64,000 nt of DNA, from positions 10,002 to 74,001 of the forward strand of contig JAVKIE010000011.1 of the NCBI GenBank assembly GCA_031459615.1, written 5' to 3'. The stretch comes from Calidihabitans tengchongensis (GTDB taxonomy: Bacteria > Sysuimicrobiota > Sysuimicrobiia > Sysuimicrobiales > Kaftiobacteriaceae). Position 1 is the first letter of the stretch. Every line of letters starts with the position of its first letter. A program made the translations under genes and the position numbers. Positions 50,191-58,381 of this stretch are shown piece after piece. The notes beneath the pieces are model-generated. The model did not search any database. It had not been told where the DNA came from and worked only from the letters and a program-made list of their open reading frames with translations.

Positions 50191-50775
50191 TCAGCTGGAG
50201 GCTCCGGTCTGGCTGTTCTCGTCCCGGGGAGCGGACAGCGGCTGGCGGACGGCCAGAACGCTGGCGGAGAACCCGATTTCGGTCAGCACCCGCGCGGCCC
50301 TCCGCGCGGCATCCTCGCTGGGGTACGGCCGCGTGACCACCCGGAAGGCCGCCCCGTCCTGAACCACCGTCGCCAGGTACCCCTTGGCCCGCACGCGACG
50401 GGCGTGGGCTTCGGCCAGGGACCGACTGGTGAACCGCGCGACGCTGACCACGTAGGACGGCCGGGCAACCGCCGCCGGTTTCCGGGCGGTCGTGGAGACC
50501 GCCGCCGGCTTCCGCGCGGGAGCGGAGGCCGCTGGCCTCGGCGCGGGGGGCACCAGCGCGCGCCTGACCGCGGGGGAGGCCTCCAGCACTCCGGCCACAG
50601 GAGCCCGCCCCGGAGGGTTGAACGCGCCGGCCCGGGCGCCGTCCAGCAGGACGCGGTACGACCCCCAGGCCAGGCCCAGAACGGCCAGGCTGCTGGCGGC
50701 CAGCGCGGCCAGCCGGCGGGGGGAGCGGCCGGCGACGGGCGGCCCGGGGCTCGAGGACTGCTCCCAGGTCGTCAC
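50191..50775 (-). CDS. SPOR-domain membrane protein
   Basis: Single-pass membrane protein of 194 aa. A short cytoplasmic N-terminus leads to one helix (RLAALAASSLAVLGLAWGSYRVLL), a Pro/Ala/Lys-rich linker with three AxxPAAV-type repeats, and a C-terminal SPOR domain (about 115-190: YVVSVARFTSRSLAEAHARR, GYLATVVQDG, FRVVTRPYPSEDAARRAARVL). SPOR domains bind denuded peptidoglycan at division sites, so a cell-division or envelope role is likely. GTG start without strong ribosome site; family comparison and the helix position support it. Confidence 0.78.
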   Translation of the reverse strand: MTTWEQSSSPGPPVAGRSPRRLAALAASSLAVLGLAWGSYRVLLDGARAGAFNPPGRAPVAGVLEASPAVRRALVPPAPRPAASAPARKPAAVSTTARKPAAVARPSYVVSVARFTSRSLAEAHARRVRAKGYLATVVQDGAAFRVVTRPYPSEDAARRAARVLTEIGFSASVLAVRQPLSAPRDENSQTGASS

Positions 50776-50824
50776 ACAGGGAAAACCGGAGCAAATTCCA
50801 TGCCACAGAGGCGCCGGCCGAGGG

Positions 50825-51613
50825 CTATTCCTGCAGCTTGAGCAGCAGTCCCTTGCGCCGGGCCAGGGTGAACATGTATCCGAAGAACCCGAACGCCACC
50901 GCCAGGTACGCCGCGTCCAGCCCGAACGCCCACCCCGCCCGGGACGCGGGCAGCGGCGCACCGGCGAGCACCTCCCGCATCGCCTCGAACACGTGGGGCA
51001 GCGGCAGCGCCACCAGCACCCGCCGCAGCCACTCCGGGTACACCGTCAGCGGGAAGAACACCGCCCCGAACGGCTGGAACAGAAACGCCAGGCTCCAGGC
51101 CAGGCTCTCGGCGCTCTGCCCGTAGCGCAGGATCAGGGCGGTGATGGCGGTGCCCACCGCCCAGGCGAACAGGATCAGCGCCGCCACCAGCGGCACCAGG
51201 CTGAGCCCCAGGGTGAAGATGTTGAAGTGGTACAGTGCAAACGCGACGGTCGCCATCAGGGTGACGGTGATGGAGATCTTGATGATTCCCCACACCATCA
51301 TGGCCACCAGGAACTCGCCCACCGTCAGCGGGGTGACAAACAGGTTCACCAGGTTCCGCGTCCACAGCTCGGTGAGAAACGACACCGAGATGGCCTGCTG
51401 CACCCGGAAGAAGATGTCCCACAGGATCAGCGCGCCCAGCAGCAGGCCCACCAGCAGCGGCACCCGCCCCTGGCGCCCCAGGTACAAGGACAGAAACCCG
51501 AAGAAGAACAGGTCCAGCAGAGGCCAGTAGAAGAGGTCGGTGATGCGGGCGAAGCTGCGGCGCATCAGGTACAGCTGCCGCAGGGTCAGCGCCCACACCC
51601 GCCGCGCGTTCAT
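50825..51613 (-). CDS. ABC-2 type transporter permease
   Basis: Six-helix export permease of the ABC-2 family, 262 aa. The N-terminal interface helix (RRVWALTLRQLYLMRRSFARITDLFYWP) and the LTELWTRNLVNLFVTPLTVGEFLVAMM coupling region are characteristic of drug, polysaccharide or lipid exporters. Its ATG overlaps the end of the ATPase gene by four bases (ATGA), so the two form one unit and two copies each probably assemble the exporter. Cargo unknown. Ends 49 bases before the SPOR gene. Confidence 0.85.
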   Translation of the reverse strand: MNARRVWALTLRQLYLMRRSFARITDLFYWPLLDLFFFGFLSLYLGRQGRVPLLVGLLLGALILWDIFFRVQQAISVSFLTELWTRNLVNLFVTPLTVGEFLVAMMVWGIIKISITVTLMATVAFALYHFNIFTLGLSLVPLVAALILFAWAVGTAITALILRYGQSAESLAWSLAFLFQPFGAVFFPLTVYPEWLRRVLVALPLPHVFEAMREVLAGAPLPASRAGWAFGLDAAYLAVAFGFFGYMFTLARRKGLLLKLQE

Positions 51614-52356
51614 TCCTCCTCTTCCCCCCGGGCCGAGCGGGCCAGGGCCACGAAGAACTCCTCCAGGTCCGCCTTGCCATACCGGCGCACCACCTCGGCC
51701 GCCGGTCCCTCGGCCAGGATGCGCCCCCGGTGGAGGAAGATGATGCGGGTGCTGAGCCGCTCCACCTCCCGCATGTTGTGGGAGGTATAGAAGACCGTCA
51801 TCCCCCGCTCCCGCTGCAGGCGCACCAGCAGCGCCCGCACCGCGTCGGCGGCCTCCGGGTCCAGGGCGGCGGTGGGCTCGTCCAGGAACAGCACCTCGGG
51901 GTCGTTGAGGAACGCCTTCACCAGGTTCACCCGGGCCGTCTCCCCCGACGACAGCGCCCCGGTGCGCCGGCCCAGCAGGTGGGCCACGCCAAACGCCTCG
52001 GCCAGGCGGCGGATCCTCCCACCGGGTTCGGGGACGCCGTACAGGTGGGCGAACACCGTGAGGTTCTCCCGCACCGTGAGGTCGTAGGGCAGGGCCACGT
52101 AGGGCGACGAGAAGTTCACCCGGCCGAGGATCGCCTCCCGCCGGGCCGGCATGGGCAGACCCAGGATCCGCACGCTGCCGGCGGTGGGCTCGATCAGGCC
52201 CAGCAGCATGGCGATGGTGGTGGTCTTGCCGGCGCCGTTGGGCCCCAGAAAGCCCAGCAGCTCTCCCCGCGCCACCCGAAAGGAGATGTTGTCGACGGCC
52301 ACGGTGCCGTCGAACACCTTGGTGAGGCCGGTGACCTCAACGGCCCAGGAGGACAC
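51610..52356 (-). CDS. ABC transporter ATPase
   Basis: ATPase subunit for the ABC-2 permease, 248 aa. Walker A GPNGAGKTTTI at about residue 40, Q-loop, signature LSSGETARVNLVKAF, Walker B VLFLDEPTAALDP and H-loop TSHNM are all present. The sequence belongs to the DrrA/CcmA-like branch serving ABC-2 permeases, not the ECF group. ATG start. It begins six bases after the RibU-like gene on the same strand, which suggests co-transcription with an unrelated importer component. Confidence 0.9.
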   Translation of the reverse strand: MSSWAVEVTGLTKVFDGTVAVDNISFRVARGELLGFLGPNGAGKTTTIAMLLGLIEPTAGSVRILGLPMPARREAILGRVNFSSPYVALPYDLTVRENLTVFAHLYGVPEPGGRIRRLAEAFGVAHLLGRRTGALSSGETARVNLVKAFLNDPEVLFLDEPTAALDPEAADAVRALLVRLQRERGMTVFYTSHNMREVERLSTRIIFLHRGRILAEGPAAEVVRRYGKADLEEFFVALARSARGEEEE

Positions 52357-52362
52357 GGGCTG

Positions 52363-52917
52363 TCACGGGTTGCCCGGGCGCGGCACCGCCAGCCCCCGGC
52401 GGCGCAGGGCCAGCCAGACGACCACGGTCAGGACGGTGTTGATGCCACTCGCCAGGACGTTGAACGGCACGATGACGGGCCCCAGCAGCGCCGCCACCCG
52501 CGACGGCGGCATGCCGAACTGCAGGTACAGGATGGCGAAGTTGGCGGGGATCATCACCAGGACCCGGGCGAGAGCCCCCGCCGCGCAGGCCGCCGCCGCC
52601 CACCCCGCGGTGCGGCGGCCACCGCGACCGTACACCCACCCGGCCACGCCCACAAATGTGGCCACGGCGATGAAGTTGGCCGCCGGGCCGAAGGGCGAGC
52701 GGGCGCGGAAGAGCAGATACAGCAGATCTTTCAAGGCCACCACTGCCATCCCCGGCGCCGGCCCCGCTTCCAGGGCCACCAGCAGCGCGATCACATCACT
52801 GGGGTCGTACCGCAGGTACGGCGCTGAGGGGAGCACGGGCACCTGGACGGTCGCCATGAGCACGAACGCCACCGCCGACAGCATGCCGACCAGCACCAGC
52901 AGACGCGTCGTGGACAC
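52363..52917 (-). CDS. RibU-like ECF transporter S component
   Basis: Substrate-binding membrane subunit of an energy-coupling-factor importer, 184 aa with about six helices, most like riboflavin transporter RibU. Landmarks are VLMATVQVPVLPSAPYLRYDPSDVIALL (the RibU-type first half) and GMAVVALKDLLYLLF. It needs a general ECF ATPase/transmembrane module, which is not encoded nearby. The flavin reductase divergently encoded 88 bases away supports flavin. GTG start was preferred because GGGAGGAGG lies just upstream; the ATG 66 bases earlier would add a repetitive Lys/Glu/Arg tail translated from the purine tract. Confidence 0.75.
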   Translation of the reverse strand: MSTTRLLVLVGMLSAVAFVLMATVQVPVLPSAPYLRYDPSDVIALLVALEAGPAPGMAVVALKDLLYLLFRARSPFGPAANFIAVATFVGVAGWVYGRGGRRTAGWAAAACAAGALARVLVMIPANFAILYLQFGMPPSRVAALLGPVIVPFNVLASGINTVLTVVVWLALRRRGLAVPRPGNP

Positions 52918-52925
52918 CGCGAATC

Positions 52926-52974
52926 CTCCTCCCTCCCGTTGCCTTCTTCCTTCCTCCCTCTTCCCTCTTCCTTT
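52926..52974. repeat. Polypyrimidine/polypurine tract
   Basis: About 50 bases of CCTCC, CTTCC and CTCTTCC units with almost no purines on the plus strand. A similar tract lies near 56355-56388. It is located between the divergent RibU-like and flavin reductase genes. Confidence 0.5.
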
Positions 52975-52978
52975 CGCG

Positions 52979-52984
52979 TACAAT
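52979..52984 (+). promoter_or_regulatory. -10 box TACAAT of the flavin reductase gene
   Basis: TACAAT ends 20 bases before the ATG, giving a leader of about 13 nt that contains GGCGGAGG. Confidence 0.55.
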
Positions 52985-53004
52985 GGCCGGCGGAGGCCCT
53001 ATCC

Positions 53005-53556
53005 ATGGACGAAGCCGGTATCGACCCCCGCGCATTCCGCACCGCCCTGGGCCGGTTTGCCACCGGGGTGACGGTGGTGACCGCCTCCACGCCGGCCGGC
53101 GTTCACGGCATGACGGCCAACGCCTTCAGCTCCGTCTCCCTGAATCCTCCACTGGTCCTGGTGGCGGTGTCGCGGCGCGCCCGCATGCACGGCCACCTGC
53201 TCGCGGCCACCCACTTCGGGGTGAGCGTGCTGGCGGACCATCAGGAGGCCCATGCCTGGCACTTCGCCGGCCGCCCGCAGGCGGACCTGGCCACCGCCTT
53301 TGTGTGGAGGCGCGCCGTGCCGCTGCTGGACGGCGCGCTGGCCCACCTGGTGTGCGCGCTGGAGGCGACCCACCCCGGGGGTGACCACACCCTGTTTCTG
53401 GGTCGGGTGGAAGACCTCTGGTACCGCGACGGGATGCCGCTGGTGTTCTTCGCGGGACGGTTCTGCCGGATCGTCCCGCTGCGCCCAGGTCTGCCGGGAG
53501 AGCCGCCGGTCGAGCTCCCCGAGGCCCCCGCCGACCTTCCCGAGCGCTGGCCGTAG
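53005..53556 (+). CDS. Flavin reductase family protein
   Basis: FMN-binding split-barrel reductase, 183 aa, of the type that supplies reduced FMN to monooxygenases. Motifs: FATGVTVVTA, VHGMTANAFSSVSLNPPLVLVAVS (FMN-binding), FGVSVLADHQ, and GDHTLFLGRVEDLWY, with a C-terminal FFAGRFCRI. No monooxygenase partner is in the neighbourhood. Divergent from the RibU-like gene, which suggests a shared flavin theme. ATG start with GGAGG site. Standard length for the family. Confidence 0.88.
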   Translation: MDEAGIDPRAFRTALGRFATGVTVVTASTPAGVHGMTANAFSSVSLNPPLVLVAVSRRARMHGHLLAATHFGVSVLADHQEAHAWHFAGRPQADLATAFVWRRAVPLLDGALAHLVCALEATHPGGDHTLFLGRVEDLWYRDGMPLVFFAGRFCRIVPLRPGLPGEPPVELPEAPADLPERWP

Positions 53557-53589
53557 CCGCCCGGAGAGGACGCCGGGGGACTGCGGGCG

Positions 53590-55206
53590 TCAGCTCGGCG
53601 GCGGATCGGCGCCAGGCAGCGGGCGGTGCTCCTGCAGCTGCACCACGCGCACCTTGAGGATGCCTGGCAGCCGGCCCAGTTCCTCGGCCACCTCCGGTGG
53701 CACCGGGTCGTCCAACCCCAGCACCATCAGGGCCCGCCCCCGGGGGTGGTCGCGGCCCACGTGCATCGAGGCGATGTTCACGTCGGCGCCTCCCAGCAGG
53801 GTGCCCACCCGGCCGATCATCCCCGGCCGGTCCTCGTTCCACACCAACAGCATGATCGGCGACGGCGCCAGGTCCATCCGGTAGCCGTCCAGGCAGGTGA
53901 TCCGGGGCTCGCGCCCGCCCACCACGGTCCCGGCGATCACCACCGCTGCGCCGGATGTCTCCACGCGCACCCGCAGCGCGCTGGCGGAGTCCTCGCCATC
54001 CTCCCGTCGTACCTCGGCCAGGGCGATGCCGCGCTCGCGGGCCACCACCGACGCGTTGATCAGGTTGACCGGCTGGTCCAGCACCGGCTCCAGCAGCCCG
54101 GCCAGGAATCCCGCCCGCAGAGGAGCGCCGTCGTGGGAGGCCAGGTCGCCCGCGTAGGCCAGCTCCACCTCCCGCACCTGCCCCTCGGCCAGCTGGCAGG
54201 CGACGGCGCCCATCATCCGGGCCAGGTCCACGAACGGCCGCAGGCGCTGCCAGGTCTCGTCGCGCAGGGCCGGCGCATTCACCGCCCCCCGGACGGGCCG
54301 ACCCTCCAGGGCGGCCAGCACCTGGTCCGCCACCTCCACGGCCACCCGCCGCTGGGCCTCCTCGGTGGACGCGCCCAGGTGGGGCGTCAGGATCACCCGG
54401 GGGTGGCGCAGCAGAGGGCTGTCGTGGGGAGGCTCGCGTTCCATCACATCCAGCGCCGCTCCGGCCACCACGCCCTCCTCCAGCGCGGCCAGCAGGGCAT
54501 CCTCGTCCACCAGCCCCCCGCGGGCGCAGTTGACCAGCAGCGCCCCGCGCTTCATGCGGGCGAACTGGGAGCGGCCCAGCAGGTGGTGCGTGGCGGGGGT
54601 CAGCGGCGCGTGGAGGCTGAGCACGTCGCTGCGGGCCAGCACCTCGTCCAGCGCCAGCACCTCGGCGCCCACCTGCGCCGCCCGCTCCGCGGCCACGTAG
54701 GGATCCGCGGCCACCACCCGCATGCCGAACGCCGCCGCCCGGCGGGCCACCTCGGACCCGATCTTGCCCAGCCCGACGATGCCCAATGTCTTGCCGTACA
54801 GCTCGACGCCGGTGAACGGCTCCCGCCGCCAGTCACCCCGGGAGGCGGCCAGGTGGGCGGCGGGCAGGTGGCGGGCCAGGGCCAGCATCATGGCCATCGT
54901 GTGCTCGGCGGTGCTGATGGTGCTGCTTTCGGGGGTGTTCAGGACCAGGATGCCCAGGCGCGTGGCGGCGTCCACATCGATGTTGTCGGTGCCCACTCCC
55001 GCCCGGGCCACCACTCGCAGACGCGGGGCCCGCGCCAGCGCCCGGGCGGTCACCCGGGTGCGGCTGCGGACGATGAGGGCGTCCACGTCGGCCAGCGCGC
55101 GGACCAGCTGGTCCTCGGCCAGCCCCTCGCGCACCACCACCTCGGCGCGCTCCGCCAGGCGCCGCACGCCGTCGGGGGCCAGGCCGTCGGCCACCAGGAC
55201 CTTCAC
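53590..55206 (-). CDS. serA: D-3-phosphoglycerate dehydrogenase
   Basis: First enzyme of serine synthesis, oxidising 3-phosphoglycerate to 3-phosphohydroxypyruvate with NAD+; 538 aa, the long (type I) form. Substrate-binding VRSRTRVTARAL, NAD motif GLGKIGSEVARR, catalytic Arg in VNCARGGLVDEDAL, Glu in DVMEREPP and His in LTPHLGASTEEAQ are present. The C-terminal third contains an allosteric substrate-binding (ASB) domain and an ACT domain (MLLVWNEDRPGMIGRVGTLLG), so serine feedback is likely. GTG start overlaps the aminotransferase stop (GTGA). Forms a two-gene serine module with that gene. Confidence 0.94.
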   Translation of the reverse strand: MKVLVADGLAPDGVRRLAERAEVVVREGLAEDQLVRALADVDALIVRSRTRVTARALARAPRLRVVARAGVGTDNIDVDAATRLGILVLNTPESSTISTAEHTMAMMLALARHLPAAHLAASRGDWRREPFTGVELYGKTLGIVGLGKIGSEVARRAAAFGMRVVAADPYVAAERAAQVGAEVLALDEVLARSDVLSLHAPLTPATHHLLGRSQFARMKRGALLVNCARGGLVDEDALLAALEEGVVAGAALDVMEREPPHDSPLLRHPRVILTPHLGASTEEAQRRVAVEVADQVLAALEGRPVRGAVNAPALRDETWQRLRPFVDLARMMGAVACQLAEGQVREVELAYAGDLASHDGAPLRAGFLAGLLEPVLDQPVNLINASVVARERGIALAEVRREDGEDSASALRVRVETSGAAVVIAGTVVGGREPRITCLDGYRMDLAPSPIMLLVWNEDRPGMIGRVGTLLGGADVNIASMHVGRDHPRGRALMVLGLDDPVPPEVAEELGRLPGILKVRVVQLQEHRPLPGADPPPS

Positions 55207-56342
55207 AGTCCCTCCAGCCCCGCGGCGGCCACCGCCCCCGGCCGCACCGGATGGCCCAGAGCGGGGAGAGCCTGCTCCAGGGCCCGCAGAGCGGCGGCGA
55301 TGTCGGCGTCCTGCACGGCCCCCATGTGCCCGATGCGGATGATCCGGCCCTCCAGGGGGCCCTGGCCTCCCGCCACCACCACGCCCCGCTCCCGCAGGCG
55401 GCGGATCAGCTGGCGCCCGTCCATGCCCTCGGGCACCCGCACGGCGGTGACGGTGTCCGAGGCGTACCGGGGATCGGCCAGCAGGCCCAGCCCCAGCGCC
55501 GCCACCCCGTCCCGGGTGGCCTGACCCAGCCGCCGGTGGCGGGCGAAGCGGGACGGCAGTCCCTCGGCGAGAATCATCGGCACGGAAACGGCCAGGGCGT
55601 AGATCACCGGCAGGGGAGGCGTAAAGGGCGTCAGCGCCCTGCCCGGGGAGATCTCTGCCCGCGCCCGCTCCCAGGAGAAGTACCACCGGGGCATGCGGGC
55701 GGCGCGCGACGCCTCCCACGCGCGCTCGCTGACGCTGAGGAACACCGCGCCGGGCGGCCCCATGAGGGCCTTCTGGGACCCGGCCACCACCACGTCCAGA
55801 CCCCACGCGTCGGTCCGCAGGTCCACCGCTCCCAGAGAACTGACGGCGTCCACCAGCAGGAGGGCGTCGCTGCCGTCGCGCACCTCCCGGGCGATCTCCG
55901 CCAGGGGGTGGGTGATGCCGGTGGAGGTCTCGTTGTGGGTGACCAGCACGGCCCGCACCGACGGGTGGACCCGCAGCGCCCGGCGCACGTCATCGGGCTC
56001 CACCGCGCGTCCCCACTCCACCTCCAGGGGGAGGACGTCCGCCCCGAACCCCCGGGCCACGGCGGCAAACCGCTCGCCGAACGCGCCGCCCACCAGCGCC
56101 AGCACCCGGTCCCCGGGCGACAGCACGTTGGCCACGGCCGCCTCCAGGCCGCCGGTGCCCGACGCGGTGAACGGCAGGACCGTCCCCGAGGTCTGGTAGA
56201 TCCGGCGCAGCCCCTCCAGGACGTCGGCCAGCATGCGCCCGAACTCCTCGCCCCGGTGGTTGATCATGGGGCGGGCCATCGCCTGGCGCACCGGATCCGG
56301 CAGAGGCGTGGGGCCGGGGATGAGCAGGTGGGGATCGTCCAC
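55203..56342 (-). CDS. Class V aminotransferase, probably phosphoserine/serine-pyruvate type
   Basis: PLP enzyme of 379 aa from the alanine-glyoxylate/serine-pyruvate family. Motifs: the opening LLIPGPTPLPDPVRQAM, FTASGTGGLEAAVANVLSPGD, THNETSTG, VDAVSSLGA and the Schiff-base Lys in VAGSQKALMGPPG. Directly coupled to serA, which in organisms lacking a normal serC suggests it acts as phosphoserine aminotransferase, making phosphoserine from SerA's product with glutamate. GTG start after GAAGGAGGCTTCC. A polypurine tract precedes it. No serB-type phosphatase is attached, but a HAD gene lies just upstream. Confidence 0.85.
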   Translation of the reverse strand: MDDPHLLIPGPTPLPDPVRQAMARPMINHRGEEFGRMLADVLEGLRRIYQTSGTVLPFTASGTGGLEAAVANVLSPGDRVLALVGGAFGERFAAVARGFGADVLPLEVEWGRAVEPDDVRRALRVHPSVRAVLVTHNETSTGITHPLAEIAREVRDGSDALLLVDAVSSLGAVDLRTDAWGLDVVVAGSQKALMGPPGAVFLSVSERAWEASRAARMPRWYFSWERARAEISPGRALTPFTPPLPVIYALAVSVPMILAEGLPSRFARHRRLGQATRDGVAALGLGLLADPRYASDTVTAVRVPEGMDGRQLIRRLRERGVVVAGGQGPLEGRIIRIGHMGAVQDADIAAALRALEQALPALGHPVRPGAVAAAGLEGL

Positions 56343-56503
56343 GGAAGCCTCCTTCAGGGAAGAGGGCAGAAGGAAGAGGGAGGAAAGATCCCGGCTGCGC
56401 TGACCGGTGGTCGCATCACACTCTTACCCCTCGCCTTCCCCCGACTGTGCGCACCGCATGCGATATCGGGTGATTTTTGTGCCGCCTGTCCGCTTTTCCT
56501 CCG

Positions 56504-56989
56504 TCAGTCCAGGTATCCCAGCACGTCCCGCAGGTCGGTCACCTCCACCCCGGCCAGCGCCGTGCGCACCGGCCCCAGGGCGCGGCGGACCCGGTCCAGG
56601 TGCATCATGCGGTCGTCCACGAACAGGACCTCCTCAGGTCGCAGGGCCAGACCGTCGGCGGCCAGCTCGTCCAGCAGCCGGCCGATGGTCTGCTCCTTGT
56701 AGGGGTGATGCTCGACCTTGGGGCGGGTGAAGTAGTGGCTCAGCTCCAGCGCCTCGAAGATGGCCTGCACCGGCTCCGGCCGGTTCCAGCTGGCCACCGA
56801 GACCAGGATCCCCCGCGCGCGCAGACCCTCCAGGACTTCCCGCGCGCCGGGGCGCAGCCGGACCCGCACGCCGTCGGCGTCTTCCACCGTGAGGTCGTCC
56901 ACCCGCCGGACGGGCAGGCGCAGCGCCGTCACGTTGGGATGGTCCCACAGGGTTCGGTCGCAGTCGAAGATGACCAGCCTAACGGGCAT
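56504..56989 (-). CDS. HAD phosphatase, magnesium-dependent phosphatase-1 type, in the his operon
   Basis: Small HAD phosphatase of 161 aa with motif I FDCDRTLWD, motif II VASWNRPE (Ser), Lys in RPKVEHHPYKEQT, and motif IV FVDDRMMHLD. This is the MDP-1/FkbH-like arrangement without a large cap. Its ATG lies 11 bases inside the end of hisIE, so it is the last gene of the histidine operon. The operon has no hisN or hisJ, so it may be the histidinol-phosphate phosphatase; a role as phosphoserine phosphatase for the adjacent serA unit is the alternative. Neither is proven by sequence. Confidence 0.75.
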   Translation of the reverse strand: MPVRLVIFDCDRTLWDHPNVTALRLPVRRVDDLTVEDADGVRVRLRPGAREVLEGLRARGILVSVASWNRPEPVQAIFEALELSHYFTRPKVEHHPYKEQTIGRLLDELAADGLALRPEEVLFVDDRMMHLDRVRRALGPVRTALAGVEVTDLRDVLGYLD

Positions 56990-57599
56990 GGCGTCGGCGG
57001 GCCAGGACCGCCCGCACGTCGTCCAGGGACACCCCCCGGGCGGCGAGCAGGACCAGGGCGTGGTAGAACAGGTCGGCGGCTTCTTCGGCCACCCGCCCGG
57101 CATCCTCCTGCCCGCCCGCCCGCGCGAGCTCGTCGGCCTCCTCGCGCACCTTGGCCGCCACTGCCGGCATCCCCCCGCGCAGGAGCGCGGCGGTGTACGA
57201 TCCCTCCGGCAGCGACGCGGCCCGCTCCTGGACCACCGCGAAGACCTCGTCCAGGACGTCGGGCCGGGCCGGGGCGGTCAGGTCCTCCCCTCCCAGGGCG
57301 CGGTGAAAGCAGGTCCGCCGGCCGGTGTGGCAGGCCGGCCCGGTCTGGTCCACCACGAACAGCACGGCGTCGCCGTCGCAGTCCACCCGGATCTCCCGGA
57401 CCCGCTGGATGTGGCCGGAGGTCTCGCCCTTGCGCCAGAGGCGGCCCCGGGACCGGCTCCAGTACCACGCCTGGCCGGTGCGCGCGGTGCGCTCCAGCGC
57501 CTCCCGATCCGCCGACGCCACCATCAGCACCTCGCCGGTGCGCGCGTCCTGGACCACGACCGTGACCACTCCGTCGGGTCCGAACCTCACCGCGTCCAT
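56979..57599 (-). CDS. hisIE: Phosphoribosyl-AMP cyclohydrolase / phosphoribosyl-ATP pyrophosphohydrolase
   Basis: Bifunctional enzyme (206 aa) for steps 2 and 3 of histidine synthesis. The N-terminal HisI part (1-110) holds the metal-site motifs ASADREALERTARTGQAWYWSRSR, RVDCDGDAVLF and ACHTGRRTCFHR with its conserved Cys residues. The C-terminal HisE part (about 115-206) carries EADELARA and EEAADLFYHALVLLA, the Mg-binding Glu/Asp helix pair of all-alpha NTP pyrophosphohydrolases. ATG start with GGGGAGCG upstream, overlapping the end of hisF by 13 bases. Confidence 0.95.
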   Translation of the reverse strand: MDAVRFGPDGVVTVVVQDARTGEVLMVASADREALERTARTGQAWYWSRSRGRLWRKGETSGHIQRVREIRVDCDGDAVLFVVDQTGPACHTGRRTCFHRALGGEDLTAPARPDVLDEVFAVVQERAASLPEGSYTAALLRGGMPAVAAKVREEADELARAGGQEDAGRVAEEAADLFYHALVLLAARGVSLDDVRAVLARRRHAR

Positions 57600-58381
57600 G
57601 CGTCACCGTTTCGCTCCCCGCCAGGCGTGCGGACCGGAATCCCCCGCCGGCGCAGGTACTCCTTCACGTGGGCGATGCGCGCCTGGCCCCGGTGGAAGAT
57701 GCCGGCCGCGAGGGCGGCATCCGCCCCCCCTTCGGTCAGCACCTGGTAGATGTGCTCGGCGCCGCCAGCGCCGCCGCTGGCGATCACCGGCACCGACACC
57801 GCCTCGCTCACCGCCCGGGTCAGCGCCAGATCGTAGCCGTCCCGGGTGCCGTCCCGGTCGATGCTGGTGAGCAGGATTTCCCCCGCTCCGAGCGCGGCCG
57901 CCCGGGCCGCCCACGCCACCGCGTCGAGGCCGGCGGGCCGGCGGCCGCCGTGGGTGCACACCTCCCACCGGCCGTCCGCGGCGCGGCGGGCATCGATGGC
58001 GGCCACCACGCACTGGCTGCCGAAGCGATCCGCCAGCTCCGCGATCAGGTCCGGGCGGGCCACGGCGGCGGTGTTGACGGCCACCTTGTCCGCTCCCGCC
58101 AGCAGCAACGCCCGGGCGTCGTCGGCCGTGCGCACCCCCCCGCCCACCGTGAGCGGGATGAAGACCGTTTCGGCCGTGCGGCGCACCACCTCCAGCAGGG
58201 TGCCGCGGCCCTCGACGGAGGCGGCGATGTCCAGCAGGACGATCTCGTCGGCGCCTTCCCCATCGTAGGCCGCGGCCAGCTCCGCGGGGTCGCCGGCATC
58301 CACCAGGTCCACAAAGCGCACGCCCTTGACCACCCGCCCGCCGGCGGTGTCCAGGCAGGGGATGATGCGGCGGGTCAGCAC
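57587..58381 (-). CDS. hisF: Imidazole glycerol phosphate synthase, cyclase subunit
   Basis: Cyclase subunit (264 aa) that closes the imidazole ring with ammonia delivered by HisH. (beta/alpha)8 barrel with catalytic Asp in the first strand (RRIIPCLDTAGGRVVKG, Asp11) and Asp in LLTSIDRDGTRDGYD. Phosphate loops TVGGGVRTADDARALL and PVIASGGAGG are intact. The GTG start overlaps the hisA stop region by 7 bases. Slightly extended C-terminus (RIPVRTPGGERNGDAWTR-like tail) relative to the usual 250-255 residues. Confidence 0.95.
   Translation of the reverse strand: MLTRRIIPCLDTAGGRVVKGVRFVDLVDAGDPAELAAAYDGEGADEIVLLDIAASVEGRGTLLEVVRRTAETVFIPLTVGGGVRTADDARALLLAGADKVAVNTAAVARPDLIAELADRFGSQCVVAAIDARRAADGRWEVCTHGGRRPAGLDAVAWAARAAALGAGEILLTSIDRDGTRDGYDLALTRAVSEAVSVPVIASGGAGGAEHIYQVLTEGGADAALAAGIFHRGQARIAHVKEYLRRRGIPVRTPGGERNGDAWTR

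Noticed and set aside
52918..52983. N-terminal extension of the RibU-like protein starting at the upstream ATG
   Set aside because: It would translate the polypurine tract into a Lys/Glu/Arg repeat, whereas a GTG with GGGAGGAGG in front starts the protein where RibU homologues begin.
56343..56503. T-box or other amino-acid riboswitch before the serine unit
   Set aside because: No T-box core sequence or specifier hairpin was recognised. The stretch is mostly a polypurine tract and GC-rich filler.
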